A stretch of DNA of 64,000 bases, from contig NZ_PDNI01000074.1 of NCBI RefSeq assembly GCF_002925845.1, forward strand, positions 176,001 to 240,000, written 5' to 3'. Positions 24,985-33,953 of this stretch are shown here, piece after piece. The translations under genes and the position numbers were made by a program. This stretch comes from Roseovarius nitratireducens. GTDB taxonomy: Bacteria; Pseudomonadota; Alphaproteobacteria; Rhodobacterales; Rhodobacteraceae. Numbering within the stretch: position 1 is the stretch's first letter; each line of letters opens with the position of its first letter. The notes under the pieces were generated by a model, which did no database searches, had not been told where the DNA came from, and was given only the letters and a program-made list of their open reading frames with translations.

Positions 24985-25857
24985 TTACCAGCCGCGCGCG
25001 CGCTCCTTGAGGAAGGCGAGGAACGTCTGCACCTTGGTGGTGCGGTGCAGATCCATGTGCGTCACGAGCCACAGCGGTGCCGCCCATTCGGGCCGCGGTG
25101 GCGTTACCCGCACCAGCCCCGGCACCTCTGTCGCCTGCAACGCCGAGACAAAGCCGATCCCCGCCCCGGCGAGGATCGCGTTGTGTTGCGCGTGTACGTC
25201 GCCCGAGCGGAACACGATATTGGCAGCGGGTACGGTTTGCCTGAGCCAGCGATGAAACGGCGCTCGCGCCTCGGGGTCGTCTGGTCCGACGAAACGGTGC
25301 CGCACGAAATCGTCGCAGCCCTCCGGCATCCCGTGCCGCGCCACGTAGCCCTCGCTGGCAAAGAGCGCGAAATCCTGTCGGAAGAACGGCTGTACCACGT
25401 TGTCGGGTTGATCCGGTGCGCTGCCCGCGCGTACCGCGACATGCGCCTCGCCGTATTCCAGCCGAAAGAGGCGGTCGCCGGTCAGGTATCGCACCACGAG
25501 ATCAGGGTAGCCCTGCTGGAACTCTGCCAGCACCGGCGCGAGCAGGTGGCTCAGCCCGCCGATCGAGGTCACGACCAATTCGCCCGACACCTCGTTTCCG
25601 CGCCCCTTGATCCGGCCCGCCAGCTGGTGAAACTGATCGTCGGTCGCCTGCGCCACGCGCAGCAGGTCGTCGCCCGCCTCGGTGGGCGTGTAGCCGCGCG
25701 CATGCCGCTGAAACAGCCGCACGCCGAGCCGCTCTTCGAGCGCGTCGATATGGCGGATCACGGTGGCATGGTGCACGCCGAGCACCTCTGCCGCGCCGCT
25801 TACCGTGCCGACCCGCGCCACGTGAAAGGCGGTGCGCACCTCGTCCCAGTTCTCCAT
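24985..25857 (-). CDS. LysR-family transcriptional regulator
   Basis: A 290-residue LysR regulator. HTH at the N-terminus (VSGAAEVLGVHHATVIRHID), then the inducer-binding domain starting near residue 90 (GELVVTSIGGLSHLLAPVLA). I start at 25857 (MENWDEVRTAFHVARVGT), where the family begins. No divergent structural gene is adjacent (rlmH is upstream in the same direction), so its target is not evident. Converges on the GT61 gene with a 17-base gap. Confidence 0.82.
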   Translation of the reverse strand: MENWDEVRTAFHVARVGTVSGAAEVLGVHHATVIRHIDALEERLGVRLFQRHARGYTPTEAGDDLLRVAQATDDQFHQLAGRIKGRGNEVSGELVVTSIGGLSHLLAPVLAEFQQGYPDLVVRYLTGDRLFRLEYGEAHVAVRAGSAPDQPDNVVQPFFRQDFALFASEGYVARHGMPEGCDDFVRHRFVGPDDPEARAPFHRWLRQTVPAANIVFRSGDVHAQHNAILAGAGIGFVSALQATEVPGLVRVTPPRPEWAAPLWLVTHMDLHRTTKVQTFLAFLKERARGW

Positions 25858-25971
25858 TGCCCGATCTCCCGCCCGCTTTGCGCGCAGTATGCGGTGCGGC
25901 GCGCGGCGGCGCAATCCGGCTTGTTCCCGTTAGATGCGCCGGGGGCCGGAAGCCTGGAAACTCTCAAGTCG

Positions 25972-26442
25972 TCAGGCCCGGTGATACGGGCTGCCCGCGA
26001 GGATCGAGGCGGCGCGGTAGAGCTGTTCGGCGAGCATCACGCGGGCGAGCATGTGCGGCCAGACCATGCGTCCGAACGAGAGCGCAAGATCGGCCCGCGC
26101 GCGCAGATCGGGGGCGAGCCCGTCGGCCCCGCCGATGAGAAAGGCCACGTCGCCGCGCCCGCTGTCGCGCCACCCGGCGAGGTGCCCCGCGAAATCGGGA
26201 GAGCCCATGACCTGCCCCCGCTCGTCGAGGGCCACCACCACGGCGCTGCGGGGGATCGCCCGGTCCAGCAGGGTGGCCTCGGCTTCCATGCCGCCGCCCT
26301 TGCGGTCCTCGACCTCGGTGACCGTGAGCGGCCCGAGCCCGAGGCCGCGCCCCGTCCGGTCGAAGCGGGTGGTGTAATCGTCGATCAGTGCGCGTTCCGG
26401 GCCGGTGCGCAACCGGCCCACCGCGCAGACATGCACGCGCAT
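25972..26442 (-). CDS. rlmH: 23S rRNA (pseudouridine1915-N3)-methyltransferase RlmH
   Basis: A 156-residue SPOUT methyltransferase: VEDRKGGG after the first strand, VVALDERGQVMGSPDFA, the knot motif VAFLIGGADGLAPDL and the C-terminal SFGRMVWPHMLARVMLAEQ with YRAASILAGSPYHRA. It methylates pseudouridine 1915 in 70S ribosomes. It abuts rsfS, as in most bacteria. Confidence 0.93.
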   Translation of the reverse strand: MRVHVCAVGRLRTGPERALIDDYTTRFDRTGRGLGLGPLTVTEVEDRKGGGMEAEATLLDRAIPRSAVVVALDERGQVMGSPDFAGHLAGWRDSGRGDVAFLIGGADGLAPDLRARADLALSFGRMVWPHMLARVMLAEQLYRAASILAGSPYHRA

Positions 26443-26805
26443 TCAGCTCTTGGCCGCTGCCTGCCCGGTAGGCAGCCACATTTTTTCGAGCTGGTAGAAC
26501 TCGCGTACCTCGGGGCGAAACACGTGCACGATCACGTCGCCGGTGTCGATCAGCACCCAGTCGCCGGTTTCACGCCCCTCGGTGCGGGCTGGCACGCCGT
26601 GCTCGCGCTTGAGCCGGTCGACCAGCTTTTCCGAGATGGCCGAGACCTGGCGCGAGGAGCGGCCCGAGGCAATCACCATGTAATCGCCCATTGCCGTCTT
26701 GCCGCGCAGATCAATCTGCACGACGTCTTCGGCCTTGTCATCGTCGAGGGACTTGAGAATGGCGGCCAGCTGCGTTTCGCTATCGGCCTGATGCGGCGGG
26801 GTCAT
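26443..26805 (-). CDS. rsfS: Ribosomal silencing factor RsfS
   Basis: A 120-residue RsfS, which binds uL14 and blocks 50S-30S joining in starvation. Conserved core KAEDVVQIDLRGKTAMGDYM, ASGRSSRQVSAISEKLVDRL, GDWVLIDTGDVIVHVF and EVREFYQLEKMW. The start is ambiguous: an ATG at 26847 would add 14 residues but has no ribosome site, while the ATG at 26805 overlaps the stop of a small leader frame that has a strong AGGAGG; I prefer 26805. Followed directly by rlmH. Confidence 0.85.
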   Translation of the reverse strand: MTPPHQADSETQLAAILKSLDDDKAEDVVQIDLRGKTAMGDYMVIASGRSSRQVSAISEKLVDRLKREHGVPARTEGRETGDWVLIDTGDVIVHVFRPEVREFYQLEKMWLPTGQAAAKS

Positions 26806-26861
26806 ATGCGCCGCCGGGGAATCAGCGGCAGGGGCCGCGTGAGACATGAGAGACAGGACAT
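26802..26861 (-). CDS. Possible leader peptide coupled to rsfS
   Basis: A 19-codon frame (ATG at 26861, MSCLSCLTRPLPLIPRRRI) preceded by AAGGAGGACG at 26862-26871. Its TGA (26802-26804) overlaps an in-frame ATG of rsfS as ATGA. It lies out of frame with the rsfS extension to 26847. Supported only by the ribosome site and the overlap; the peptide has no known match. Confidence 0.3.
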   Translation of the reverse strand: MSCLSCLTRPLPLIPRRRI

Positions 26862-26987
26862 CGTCCTCCTTGGCTATGCACCGCTACGCCCCGGTGCCGG
26901 ACATGGGATCAAGGTAGCAAGAGACATGCGACTTTTCAATGAAGCGCGCAGGCGAGCGGGGTAATCGCGCGGGAACGTGCGTGAAAT

Positions 26988-28301
26988 TTACCCACCCCGT
27001 GGCCCGTCCTCGAGCATCCGCACCTCGCGCTGGGGGAAGGGGATGGAAATGCCGTGCTCCTGGAACGCGTCCCACAGGGCCAGATAGACATTGCCGCGAA
27101 TGTTGGTGAGGCCCTGCGTGGGATCGCGAATCCAGAAGCGCAGGATGTAGTCCACGCTGCTGTCGCCGAAGCCGGTGATGTGACACACCGTCGCCGGGGT
27201 GTCGAGAACGCGGTTCACGCCGCGGGCAGCCTCGGTGGCGATCTTTCGCACCTTGTGCGGATCGTCACCGTAGGCGGTGCCGAAATGGATGTCGAGCCGC
27301 ACGAATTCGTCGGAATGCGACCAGTTGACCACCTGTCCGGTGATCAGGTCCTCGTTGGGGATGAGGTATTCGCGCCCGTCGCGCGTGGTGATCGAGACGT
27401 AGCGCGCGCCCAAGCTATTGATCCAGCCGAAGGTCTCGCCGAGGCTGATGACATCGCCGGGCTTGATCGACTTGTCGAGCAGGATGATAACGCCTGATAC
27501 GAGGTTGGATACCACCTTTTGCAGGCCGAAGCCGAGCCCCACGCCGATCGCGCCCGACAGCACCGCGAGCCCCGTCAGGTCCACCCCGACCGTGCGCAGC
27601 CCGATGAAGAACGCCGCGCCGTAGAGCAGCACTTGCAGGAACTTGACCACAAGCACCTGCATCGAGGGCGAGATGTCCTGGTTCTTGCGCACCTGCGCGG
27701 CGCTCGCCGTCGAGACGAAGCGCGCCAGCGCGAACAGCACGCCGATGACGATCACCGCCTGCACGAGGAGCCACACCGAGAGCCGCGTCTCGCCAAGCTC
27801 GAAGGCCAAGCCTTCGAGCAGCGTCTGTGCCTCGTCGGTGAGGTTCAGGATGATGAGCGTTGCCCATGTCCAACCGGCATAGCGCACCAGCGCCCGCAGG
27901 AAGCCGTTGGCGATGAGCCGGGTCAGGATGGTGATCGTGAGCCAGGCCAGCGCCAGTTCGGCGAAGATAGAGAGCATGTAGGATCGGCTGGGCCAGGTGG
28001 TGGCGCGCAGTATCCATACCGTGGGCCACATGAGCATGACGAAGAAGATGAGCCGCAGCCGCCGGTGCAGCATCACCAGCAGCCGCATCCGCCATTTTGG
28101 CCAGCCCTCGCGCCGCCGCATCCAGTCGTGACAGAGCGGGCCGAGCAAGCGGTTGGCGAGATGCGCGGCGGCGAAGAGGGCCACGGCGATACCGACCTGG
28201 TAGGCGTTCCACGGGCGCAGAAGCCCGCGCAGGAACAGCTCTGCCTGCGCCCAGAGCCCGAGCGCGATGTCCTGAGTGAGGGTGACGGCGTCGCCTTCCA
28301 T
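26988..28301 (-). CDS. MscS-type mechanosensitive channel
   Basis: A 437-residue membrane protein with about six helices. N-terminal extra helices precede the MscS core: the pore helix GAIGVGLGFGLQKVVSNLVS, then the beta domain with DKSIKPGDVISLGETFGWI, TRDGREYLIPNEDLI and NWSHSDEFVRLDI, and a C-terminal alpha/beta cap. Likely an osmotic release channel, longer than E. coli MscS. I start at the ATG 28301 (MEGDAVT); the frame is open to 28334. Confidence 0.88.
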   Translation of the reverse strand: MEGDAVTLTQDIALGLWAQAELFLRGLLRPWNAYQVGIAVALFAAAHLANRLLGPLCHDWMRRREGWPKWRMRLLVMLHRRLRLIFFVMLMWPTVWILRATTWPSRSYMLSIFAELALAWLTITILTRLIANGFLRALVRYAGWTWATLIILNLTDEAQTLLEGLAFELGETRLSVWLLVQAVIVIGVLFALARFVSTASAAQVRKNQDISPSMQVLVVKFLQVLLYGAAFFIGLRTVGVDLTGLAVLSGAIGVGLGFGLQKVVSNLVSGVIILLDKSIKPGDVISLGETFGWINSLGARYVSITTRDGREYLIPNEDLITGQVVNWSHSDEFVRLDIHFGTAYGDDPHKVRKIATEAARGVNRVLDTPATVCHITGFGDSSVDYILRFWIRDPTQGLTNIRGNVYLALWDAFQEHGISIPFPQREVRMLEDGPRGG

Positions 28302-28396
28302 CCGCAGAGAGTGGCACGCGGCCCACATCGCCACAAGCCAGCACTGGACAAGAGCCGGGAATCCGGGTCTTTTCCTGCCGGATACGGAGGAGCGCC

Positions 28397-29326
28397 ATGA
28401 CCACAGCCCTGATCACCCATCCCGATTGCCTGCACCACGAGACGCCGCAGGGCCATCCCGAGCAGGTGGCGCGGCTGGTACGGGTGCTGGCGGCTCTGGA
28501 AGGCAAGGCGGTGGTCCGCGTGACCGCGCCGCTGGTGGCCGAGGACGACCTGCTGCGGGTGCATCCCAAGAGTTATGTGGACAGCATCCGCGCCGCCGCT
28601 CCAGCCGAGGGGATCGCGCAGCTTGACGCCGATACCTGGATGTCGCCCGGCAGCCTCGCCGCCGCACATCGCGCCGCCGGGGGCGCGGTGCGGGCGGTCG
28701 ATCTGGTGCTTGCGGGTGAGGCCGGCAACGCCTTTGTCGCCACGCGCCCGCCCGGCCACCATGCCGAGCGCGAGACGCCGATGGGGTTCTGCCTCTTTGG
28801 CAACGTGGCGCTGGCGGCGAAACATGCGCTCGACCATCACGGGCTGGCGCGGGTGGCGGTGGTGGATTTCGACGTGCATCACGGCAACGGCACGCAGGAC
28901 CTGCTGGAGGACGAGGCGCGGGCGCTGTTCATCTCGTCGCACCAGTTCCCGCTTTGGCCCGGCACCGGCACGGCGGACGAGACCGGGCCGCATGACACGG
29001 TGATGAACCTGCCCATCGCACCGGGCACCGGCTCGGAGGAGTTCCGGCGGCTCTATGAAGACAAGGTTTTTCCCCGGATCGAGGCGTTCGCGCCGGAGCT
29101 GATCCTCGTCTCGGCGGGGTTCGACGCGCATGCCGACGACCCGCTGGCCGATTTGCGGCTGGAGACCGAGGATTTTGCCTGGCTCACCGACCGGCTGTGC
29201 GATCTCGCCGACACGTTGTGCGGCGGGCGGCTGGTGAGCTGCCTGGAGGGTGGCTATGACCTCGACGCGCTGGCCGAGAGTGCCGCGGCGCATGTCGATC
29301 GGCTCATCGCGCGCGGGCTGGGCTGA
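28397..29326 (+). CDS. Histone deacetylase-family (AcuC/APAH-like) hydrolase
   Basis: A 309-residue zinc hydrolase of the arginase/HDAC fold: RPPGHHAERETPMGFC (tandem His), VVDFDVHHGNGTQ (Asp and His zinc ligands), SAGFDAHADDPLA (second Asp) and LEGGYDLDAL. Bacterial members deacetylate acetylpolyamines or acetylated proteins such as acetyl-CoA synthetase; the substrate here is not determined. Only 5 bases separate it from the MFS gene, so an operon is likely. Confidence 0.85.
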   Translation: MTTALITHPDCLHHETPQGHPEQVARLVRVLAALEGKAVVRVTAPLVAEDDLLRVHPKSYVDSIRAAAPAEGIAQLDADTWMSPGSLAAAHRAAGGAVRAVDLVLAGEAGNAFVATRPPGHHAERETPMGFCLFGNVALAAKHALDHHGLARVAVVDFDVHHGNGTQDLLEDEARALFISSHQFPLWPGTGTADETGPHDTVMNLPIAPGTGSEEFRRLYEDKVFPRIEAFAPELILVSAGFDAHADDPLADLRLETEDFAWLTDRLCDLADTLCGGRLVSCLEGGYDLDALAESAAAHVDRLIARGLG

Positions 29327-29331
29327 GGGGG

Positions 29332-30504
29332 ATGCGCGCCGGGCTGATCCTGCTGTGCCTCGCCTATGTGCTGAGCCAGTTCTTTCGCGCCTTTCTCGCC
29401 GTTCTGAGCGGCCCGCTGGAGCGTGATCTGGGCGCGACACCCGACGACCTGGCGTTTGCCTCGGGGCTGTGGTTCCTCGTTTTTGCCGTGATGCAGCTGC
29501 CTGTCGGCTGGGCGCTGGACCGCGTGGGACCGCGGCGCACCGCCGCCGTGCTGTTGCTGGTCGGCGGGGGCGGGGGCGCGGCCCTCTTTGCCGTGGCCAC
29601 GGAGCCGGTGCATGTGAGTATCGCGATGGCGCTGATCGGGGTGGGCTGCGCGCCGGTGCTGATGGCGTCCTACTACATCTTTGCGCGGCAGTTTCCGCCC
29701 GCCAAGTTCGCCACGCTTGCGGCGCTCATGCTGGGCGTGGGCTCGGTGGGCAACCTCGTGGCCTCGTACCCGATGGCGTGGGCCGCCGAAACGATCGGCT
29801 GGCGCGCGGCGCTGTGGGGGTTGGCGGTGATCTCGGCGGTGGCGGCGGCGGGAATCGCGGCGCTGGTGCGCGACCCCGAGGCGGTCACGGGCGAGGCGCG
29901 CGGCTCGGTGCTCGACCTTCTGCGGATGCCCGTGCTCTGGGCGATCCTGCCGCTGATGTTCGTGGCCTACGCCCCCTCGGCGGCGCTGCGCGGGCTGTGG
30001 GCGGGGCCCTACCTGCGCGACGTGTTCGCGCTCGATACCGGCGCGGTGGGGCAGGCGACGCTGGTGATGGGCGTGGCGATGATCGCCGGGACGCTGACCT
30101 ATGGCCCGCTCGACCGGCTGGTGGGCAGCCGAAAATGGGTGATCTTCGGCGGCAACCTGCTGGCGGCGCTGGCACTGGTGGCGCTGATCCTGTGGCCCGA
30201 CCGGAGCCTTGGGCTGTCGGTGGCGTTGTTGGCGGTGATCGGCTTTGCCGGGGCGTCCTTCCCGGTGATCGTGGCGCATGGGCGGGCATTCATCCCGGCG
30301 CACCTGGCGGGGCGGGGGGTGACGCTGCTCAATCTCTTTGGCATTGGCGGGGTCGGTGTGGCGCAATTTGTCACCGGGCCGCTCCATGCCAGCATGTCGG
30401 CGCAGGGGGCGCTGGCCGGTCACGTGGCGATCTTCGGGCTGTTTGCCGGGGCGCTGGCGCTGGGGCTGGTGAGCTATCTCTTCAGCCGCGACAGCATGGG
30501 CTGA
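29332..30504 (+). CDS. MFS transporter
   Basis: A 390-residue polytopic inner-membrane protein with about twelve helices and the MFS loop GWALDRVGPRRTAAV after helix 2. The start is preceded by GAGGGGG. Substrate unknown; it is coupled with the HDAC-family hydrolase, which could mean uptake or export of the acylated compound that enzyme acts on. That is inference only. Confidence 0.8.
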   Translation: MRAGLILLCLAYVLSQFFRAFLAVLSGPLERDLGATPDDLAFASGLWFLVFAVMQLPVGWALDRVGPRRTAAVLLLVGGGGGAALFAVATEPVHVSIAMALIGVGCAPVLMASYYIFARQFPPAKFATLAALMLGVGSVGNLVASYPMAWAAETIGWRAALWGLAVISAVAAAGIAALVRDPEAVTGEARGSVLDLLRMPVLWAILPLMFVAYAPSAALRGLWAGPYLRDVFALDTGAVGQATLVMGVAMIAGTLTYGPLDRLVGSRKWVIFGGNLLAALALVALILWPDRSLGLSVALLAVIGFAGASFPVIVAHGRAFIPAHLAGRGVTLLNLFGIGGVGVAQFVTGPLHASMSAQGALAGHVAIFGLFAGALALGLVSYLFSRDSMG

Positions 30505-30577
30505 GCAAACCGCTTTTATCCCCCCGCCATTGCCTGTATGACCCGCCCCGCAACCCCGCTCAGGAGGCTTGATAAAC

Positions 30578-31600
30578 ATGGGTTACAGAATCGCCGTCGT
30601 CGGCGCCACGGGCAACGTGGGCCGCGAAATGCTCAACATCCTCGCCGAACGCGAGTTTCCGGTGGACGAGATCGCCGCGCTCGCCTCGCGCCGGTCGCTC
30701 GGCACCGAGGTGAGCTTTGGCGACCGAACTCTGAAGACGCAGGACCTCGACGCGTTCGATTTCACCGGCTGGGATATCGCGCTCTTTGCCATCGGTTCGG
30801 ACGCAACAAAGGTCTACGCGCCCAAGGCGGCCAAGTCTGGCTGCATCGTGATCGACAACTCGTCGCTCTACCGCTACGACCCGGACGTGCCGCTGGTGGT
30901 TCCGGAAGTTAACCCCGAGGCGGTCGAGGGTTATGCCAAGAAGAACATTATCGCCAACCCCAACTGCTCGACCGCGCAGATGGTGGTGGCGCTGAAGCCG
31001 CTGCATGACCGGGCGCGGATCAAGCGCGTGGTGGTCTCGACCTATCAATCGGTGTCGGGCTCGGGCAAGGACGGCATCGACGAGCTTTGGGATCAGACCA
31101 AGGCGGTCTACAACCCGACGGATGATTACGAGGCCAAGGTCTATCCCAAGCAGATCGCCTTTAACGTGATTCCGCATATCGACGTGTTCCTCGAGGACGG
31201 CCAGACCAAGGAAGAGTGGAAGATGGTCGCCGAGACCAAGAAGATTGTCGACCCGAAGATCAAGGTCACCGCAACCTGCGTGCGGGTGCCGGTGTTCGTC
31301 GGTCACGCCGAGGCGATCAATATCGAGTTCGAGGATCATCTCGACGAGGCCGAAGCGCGCGATATCCTGCGCGAGGCGCCGGGGATCATGGTGATCGACA
31401 AGCGCGAGGATGGCGGCTACGTCACGCCGATCGAATGCGTTGGAGATTACGCCACCTTCATCAGCCGCATCCGGCAGGACCCCACCATCGACAACGGCAT
31501 CAACCTGTGGTGCGTCAGCGACAACCTGCGCAAGGGCGCCGCGCTCAACGCCGTGCAAATCGCCGAGACGCTGGGACAGCGGGTGCTGAAGAAGGGCTGA
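30578..31600 (+). CDS. asd: Aspartate-semialdehyde dehydrogenase
   Basis: A 340-residue Asd that reduces aspartyl phosphate to aspartate semialdehyde for Lys, Met, Thr and diaminopimelate synthesis. NADP motif VVGATGNVGREML (7-19), active-site Cys 130 in NPNCSTAQM, and TYQSVSGSGKDGIDEL. The start at 30578 has AGGAGG ten bases upstream. Single gene with a hairpin 23 bases after the stop. Confidence 0.94.
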   Translation: MGYRIAVVGATGNVGREMLNILAEREFPVDEIAALASRRSLGTEVSFGDRTLKTQDLDAFDFTGWDIALFAIGSDATKVYAPKAAKSGCIVIDNSSLYRYDPDVPLVVPEVNPEAVEGYAKKNIIANPNCSTAQMVVALKPLHDRARIKRVVVSTYQSVSGSGKDGIDELWDQTKAVYNPTDDYEAKVYPKQIAFNVIPHIDVFLEDGQTKEEWKMVAETKKIVDPKIKVTATCVRVPVFVGHAEAINIEFEDHLDEAEARDILREAPGIMVIDKREDGGYVTPIECVGDYATFISRIRQDPTIDNGINLWCVSDNLRKGAALNAVQIAETLGQRVLKKG

Positions 31601-31623
31601 CCTAAGAGCGAGGCAATCTTGGC

Positions 31624-31647
31624 GGGCGCGGCCATTTGGGCGCGCCC
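31624..31647 (+). terminator. Hairpin after asd
   Basis: Stem GGGCGCG / CGCGCCC with a ten-base loop, followed by GTTCGCGG. Likely terminator, though without a T-run. Confidence 0.45.
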
Positions 31648-31738
31648 GTTCGCGGTCGGGTGGATGCTCGCGCCACTGGAACGTGACGCTTTTATGTCGT
31701 ATACATGAACAGCGCGTAACAGTTTCACGAAATCCGGC

Positions 31739-32452
31739 ATGCCCATGTCTGTCTCCCCTGTCTCCCCTGTCTCAGATCGGTCTCAGCCGGGCTTTGCCGT
31801 CGCGGTCGAACGTGTCCTTCTGGGGCTTGTTGTTCTGGTCCTGCTGATAACGATCTACTATCACGCCACAGATCACGAGACATTCAAGTACTGGTTCGCC
31901 GCCGAGGACGGGCCGGTGGAATGGGGCACCTTTGCCTTTCTTTCCCTCGGCTGCGTGCTGCTCTTGCGCAAGGCAGGCCGCATCAAGGCGCGGCGCGGGC
32001 TTGGCGCGGCGATGCTGATGGGGCTCTACGCGTTTCTCTTCCTCTTCGCGGCGGGCGAGGAAATCTCCTGGGGCCAGCGGGTTTTCGGCTGGGAAGCGGG
32101 CGAGTTCTTTACCGAGCGCAGCGAACGGGCCGAGACCAACATCCACAACATGAAGATCGGTGAATACAACCTCAACAAGGTGATCTTCGGCAGCACGTTG
32201 ACGGCAATTTTGCTGCTCTACCTGCTGGTGTTGCCGCCGCTTTACTCGCGTTGGCCGCTCATCAGAGGGCTGGCAGGGCGCATGGTCATCCCGGTGCCCC
32301 GGCTCCATCATGCCGCGCTGGCGCTCATTGGCTCGCTGGTGATGTGGTACGTGATCGACCTGCCCCGCAACTGGGAGGTGTACGAGTTGGTCTTTGCGCT
32401 CATCGCCGCGTCGATCTTTCTGCGCCCGCAAAACCCCGAGACGTTTCGCTGA
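31739..32452 (+). CDS. Membrane protein of unknown family, paralog 1 of 3
   Basis: A 237-residue protein that I do not recognise. Six hydrophobic helices are visible. Conserved with its two neighbours: EDGPVEW after helix 1, AAGEEISWGQRVFGWE at the end of helix 3, ETNIHN in the loop after it, and WEVYE at the start of the last helix. These acidic, Trp and His residues sit at membrane borders, suggesting a metal site or an intramembrane enzyme. The N-terminus contains a 9-bp tandem repeat giving VSPVSPVSD. Starts at ATG 31739 (31745 possible). Own transcription unit after the asd hairpin. Confidence 0.65.
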   Translation: MPMSVSPVSPVSDRSQPGFAVAVERVLLGLVVLVLLITIYYHATDHETFKYWFAAEDGPVEWGTFAFLSLGCVLLLRKAGRIKARRGLGAAMLMGLYAFLFLFAAGEEISWGQRVFGWEAGEFFTERSERAETNIHNMKIGEYNLNKVIFGSTLTAILLLYLLVLPPLYSRWPLIRGLAGRMVIPVPRLHHAALALIGSLVMWYVIDLPRNWEVYELVFALIAASIFLRPQNPETFR

Positions 32453-32486
32453 ACGTGGCTCACACCCCCTTGAAAAGAGACATGAC

Positions 32487-33200
32487 ATGACCAGATTGCC
32501 CGTGCTCGACCAGGTTTTGCTGGCGCTCGTCGTCGCCAATATCCTCGCGTTGATCGTCTTTCACTTCGTTCAGACGGATATCTTTCACACCGTCTATGCC
32601 ATAGAGGACGGCCCGGCGGAATGGGCCACGGCGGTACTGCTGTTTCTCTCTTTCACCGTGCTGGCGCGGCATGCGCTGCGCTTTGCCGGGGCGGGCGAGC
32701 GGCGGGCGGTGGTGACGATGGCGGTGGGTGCATTTCTGTTCTTCTTCGCCGCGGGAGAGGAGATTTCCTGGGGGCAGCGGATTTTCGGCTGGCAGGCGCC
32801 CGAGATCATCACCGACAACAGCCACCGTGCCGAGACCAACCTGCACAACCTCAAGGTGGGGGACGTCAAGCTCGTCAAGGTGCTGTTCGGCAACGTGCTG
32901 ACGGTGGTGCTGTTGGGCTGGCTGGTGGGGCTGACGCTGCTCTATGCCCGCTCGGCGCGGATCGCGGCATGGGCGGATCGCTGGGCCGTTCCGGTGGCGG
33001 GCCATCGCCACGCGGTGCTGGTGCTGGCCGCGTCGGTGGTGATCGCGGTCGTGGACCTGCAACGCAAGTGGGAAGTCTACGAGTTCATCTTCAGCCTCGT
33101 GGCGCTGTCGATCTTTCTCTACCCGCAGAACGGCCATGTCTTTGCCCGCAAGTCGGACCCGGTGCCGGCGGACGCGAGGACCGGGCCGCGCGACGCTTGA
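32487..33200 (+). CDS. Membrane protein of unknown family, paralog 2 of 3
   Basis: A 237-residue paralog of the preceding gene, 34 bases downstream. It keeps IEDGPAEW, AAGEEISWGQRIFGW, ETNLHN, the following VGDVKLVKVLFG, and KWEVYEFIFSL in the last helix. Start at 32487 with AAAAGAGA upstream. C-terminal tail is polar (KSDPVPADARTG), probably cytoplasmic. Function unknown. Confidence 0.65.
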   Translation: MTRLPVLDQVLLALVVANILALIVFHFVQTDIFHTVYAIEDGPAEWATAVLLFLSFTVLARHALRFAGAGERRAVVTMAVGAFLFFFAAGEEISWGQRIFGWQAPEIITDNSHRAETNLHNLKVGDVKLVKVLFGNVLTVVLLGWLVGLTLLYARSARIAAWADRWAVPVAGHRHAVLVLAASVVIAVVDLQRKWEVYEFIFSLVALSIFLYPQNGHVFARKSDPVPADARTGPRDA

Positions 33201-33259
33201 TGCGCGGCGCGGCTTGGGATACCCGCCTGTCATCGTATCCCTGATGGAAGGCCCTGGCC

Positions 33260-33940
33260 ATGTTTCGTCTGACTGACCGCTCGAACCTGAGCCATGCCGA
33301 TGTCGTGCTCTTCGGTCTCGGCTATGCCACGCTGATCTTTACCGTCGGTTATTACGTCACCGGTTTGCACGATGAGTTTCGCACGGGGTTTGCCATCGAG
33401 GACGGCCCGGTGGAATGGGGCACGGCGGTGTGCCTGCTGCTGTCGTCGCTGGTGCTGCTGCGCAACGCGTGGGCCCTACGCGGGCGCGGCGCGCTGGCAG
33501 TGGTGCTGACGGCTTTCTACGCGCTCGCCTTCTTCTTTGGCGCGGGAGAGGAAATATCCTGGGGCTACCGGCTGTTCGACTGGGAAGCGTCGGAGTTTTT
33601 CCGTCAGAACAACGCGCAGGGCGAGACCAATATCCACAACCTCGTGGTGGGTGACGTCAAGCTGGTAAAGACGCTGTTCGGCAGCGGGCTGACGCTGGCG
33701 ATCCTGCTCTACCTGCTGGTGTTGCCGCTTGTTTACGCGCGGGTGGGTGCGCTGGCGCGTCTCGCGGACCGGCTTGCGATTCCGGTGGCGGATACCCGGC
33801 ATATGATCCTCGCGCTGGTGGCGACGGTGGTGATCGTGGCGGTGCAGATGATGACCAAGTGGGAAAGCTACGAGTTCGTGTTCAGCCTGCTGACGGTGTC
33901 GATCTTCCTGCGGCCACGCAACGCTGAAAAGGTCACGTGA
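33260..33940 (+). CDS. Membrane protein of unknown family, paralog 3 of 3
   Basis: A 226-residue third paralog, 59 bases after the second. IEDGPVEW, GAGEEISWGYRLFDWE, ETNIHN, VGDVKLVKTLFG and KWESYEFVFSLL are kept; Gln of SWGQR is replaced by Tyr, the only change in that motif. GGAAGG precedes the ATG. It converges on the sulfotransferase gene with a 13-base gap. Three side-by-side copies imply either subunits of one complex or specialised variants. Confidence 0.65.
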   Translation: MFRLTDRSNLSHADVVLFGLGYATLIFTVGYYVTGLHDEFRTGFAIEDGPVEWGTAVCLLLSSLVLLRNAWALRGRGALAVVLTAFYALAFFFGAGEEISWGYRLFDWEASEFFRQNNAQGETNIHNLVVGDVKLVKTLFGSGLTLAILLYLLVLPLVYARVGALARLADRLAIPVADTRHMILALVATVVIVAVQMMTKWESYEFVFSLLTVSIFLRPRNAEKVT

Positions 33941-33953
33941 GCGGGCAGGGCGT

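Noticed and set aside
24688-26964. 758-codon open frame on the plus strand
   Set aside because: It runs antisense through the LysR, rlmH and rsfS genes, has low-complexity Arg/His/Gln content with no domain, and arises from high GC codon bias.
31677-31705. Sigma-70 promoter before the three membrane paralogs
   Set aside because: TATACA at 31700 is a fair -10, but the sequence 17 bp upstream (TGGAAC) is a poor -35, so I do not list it.
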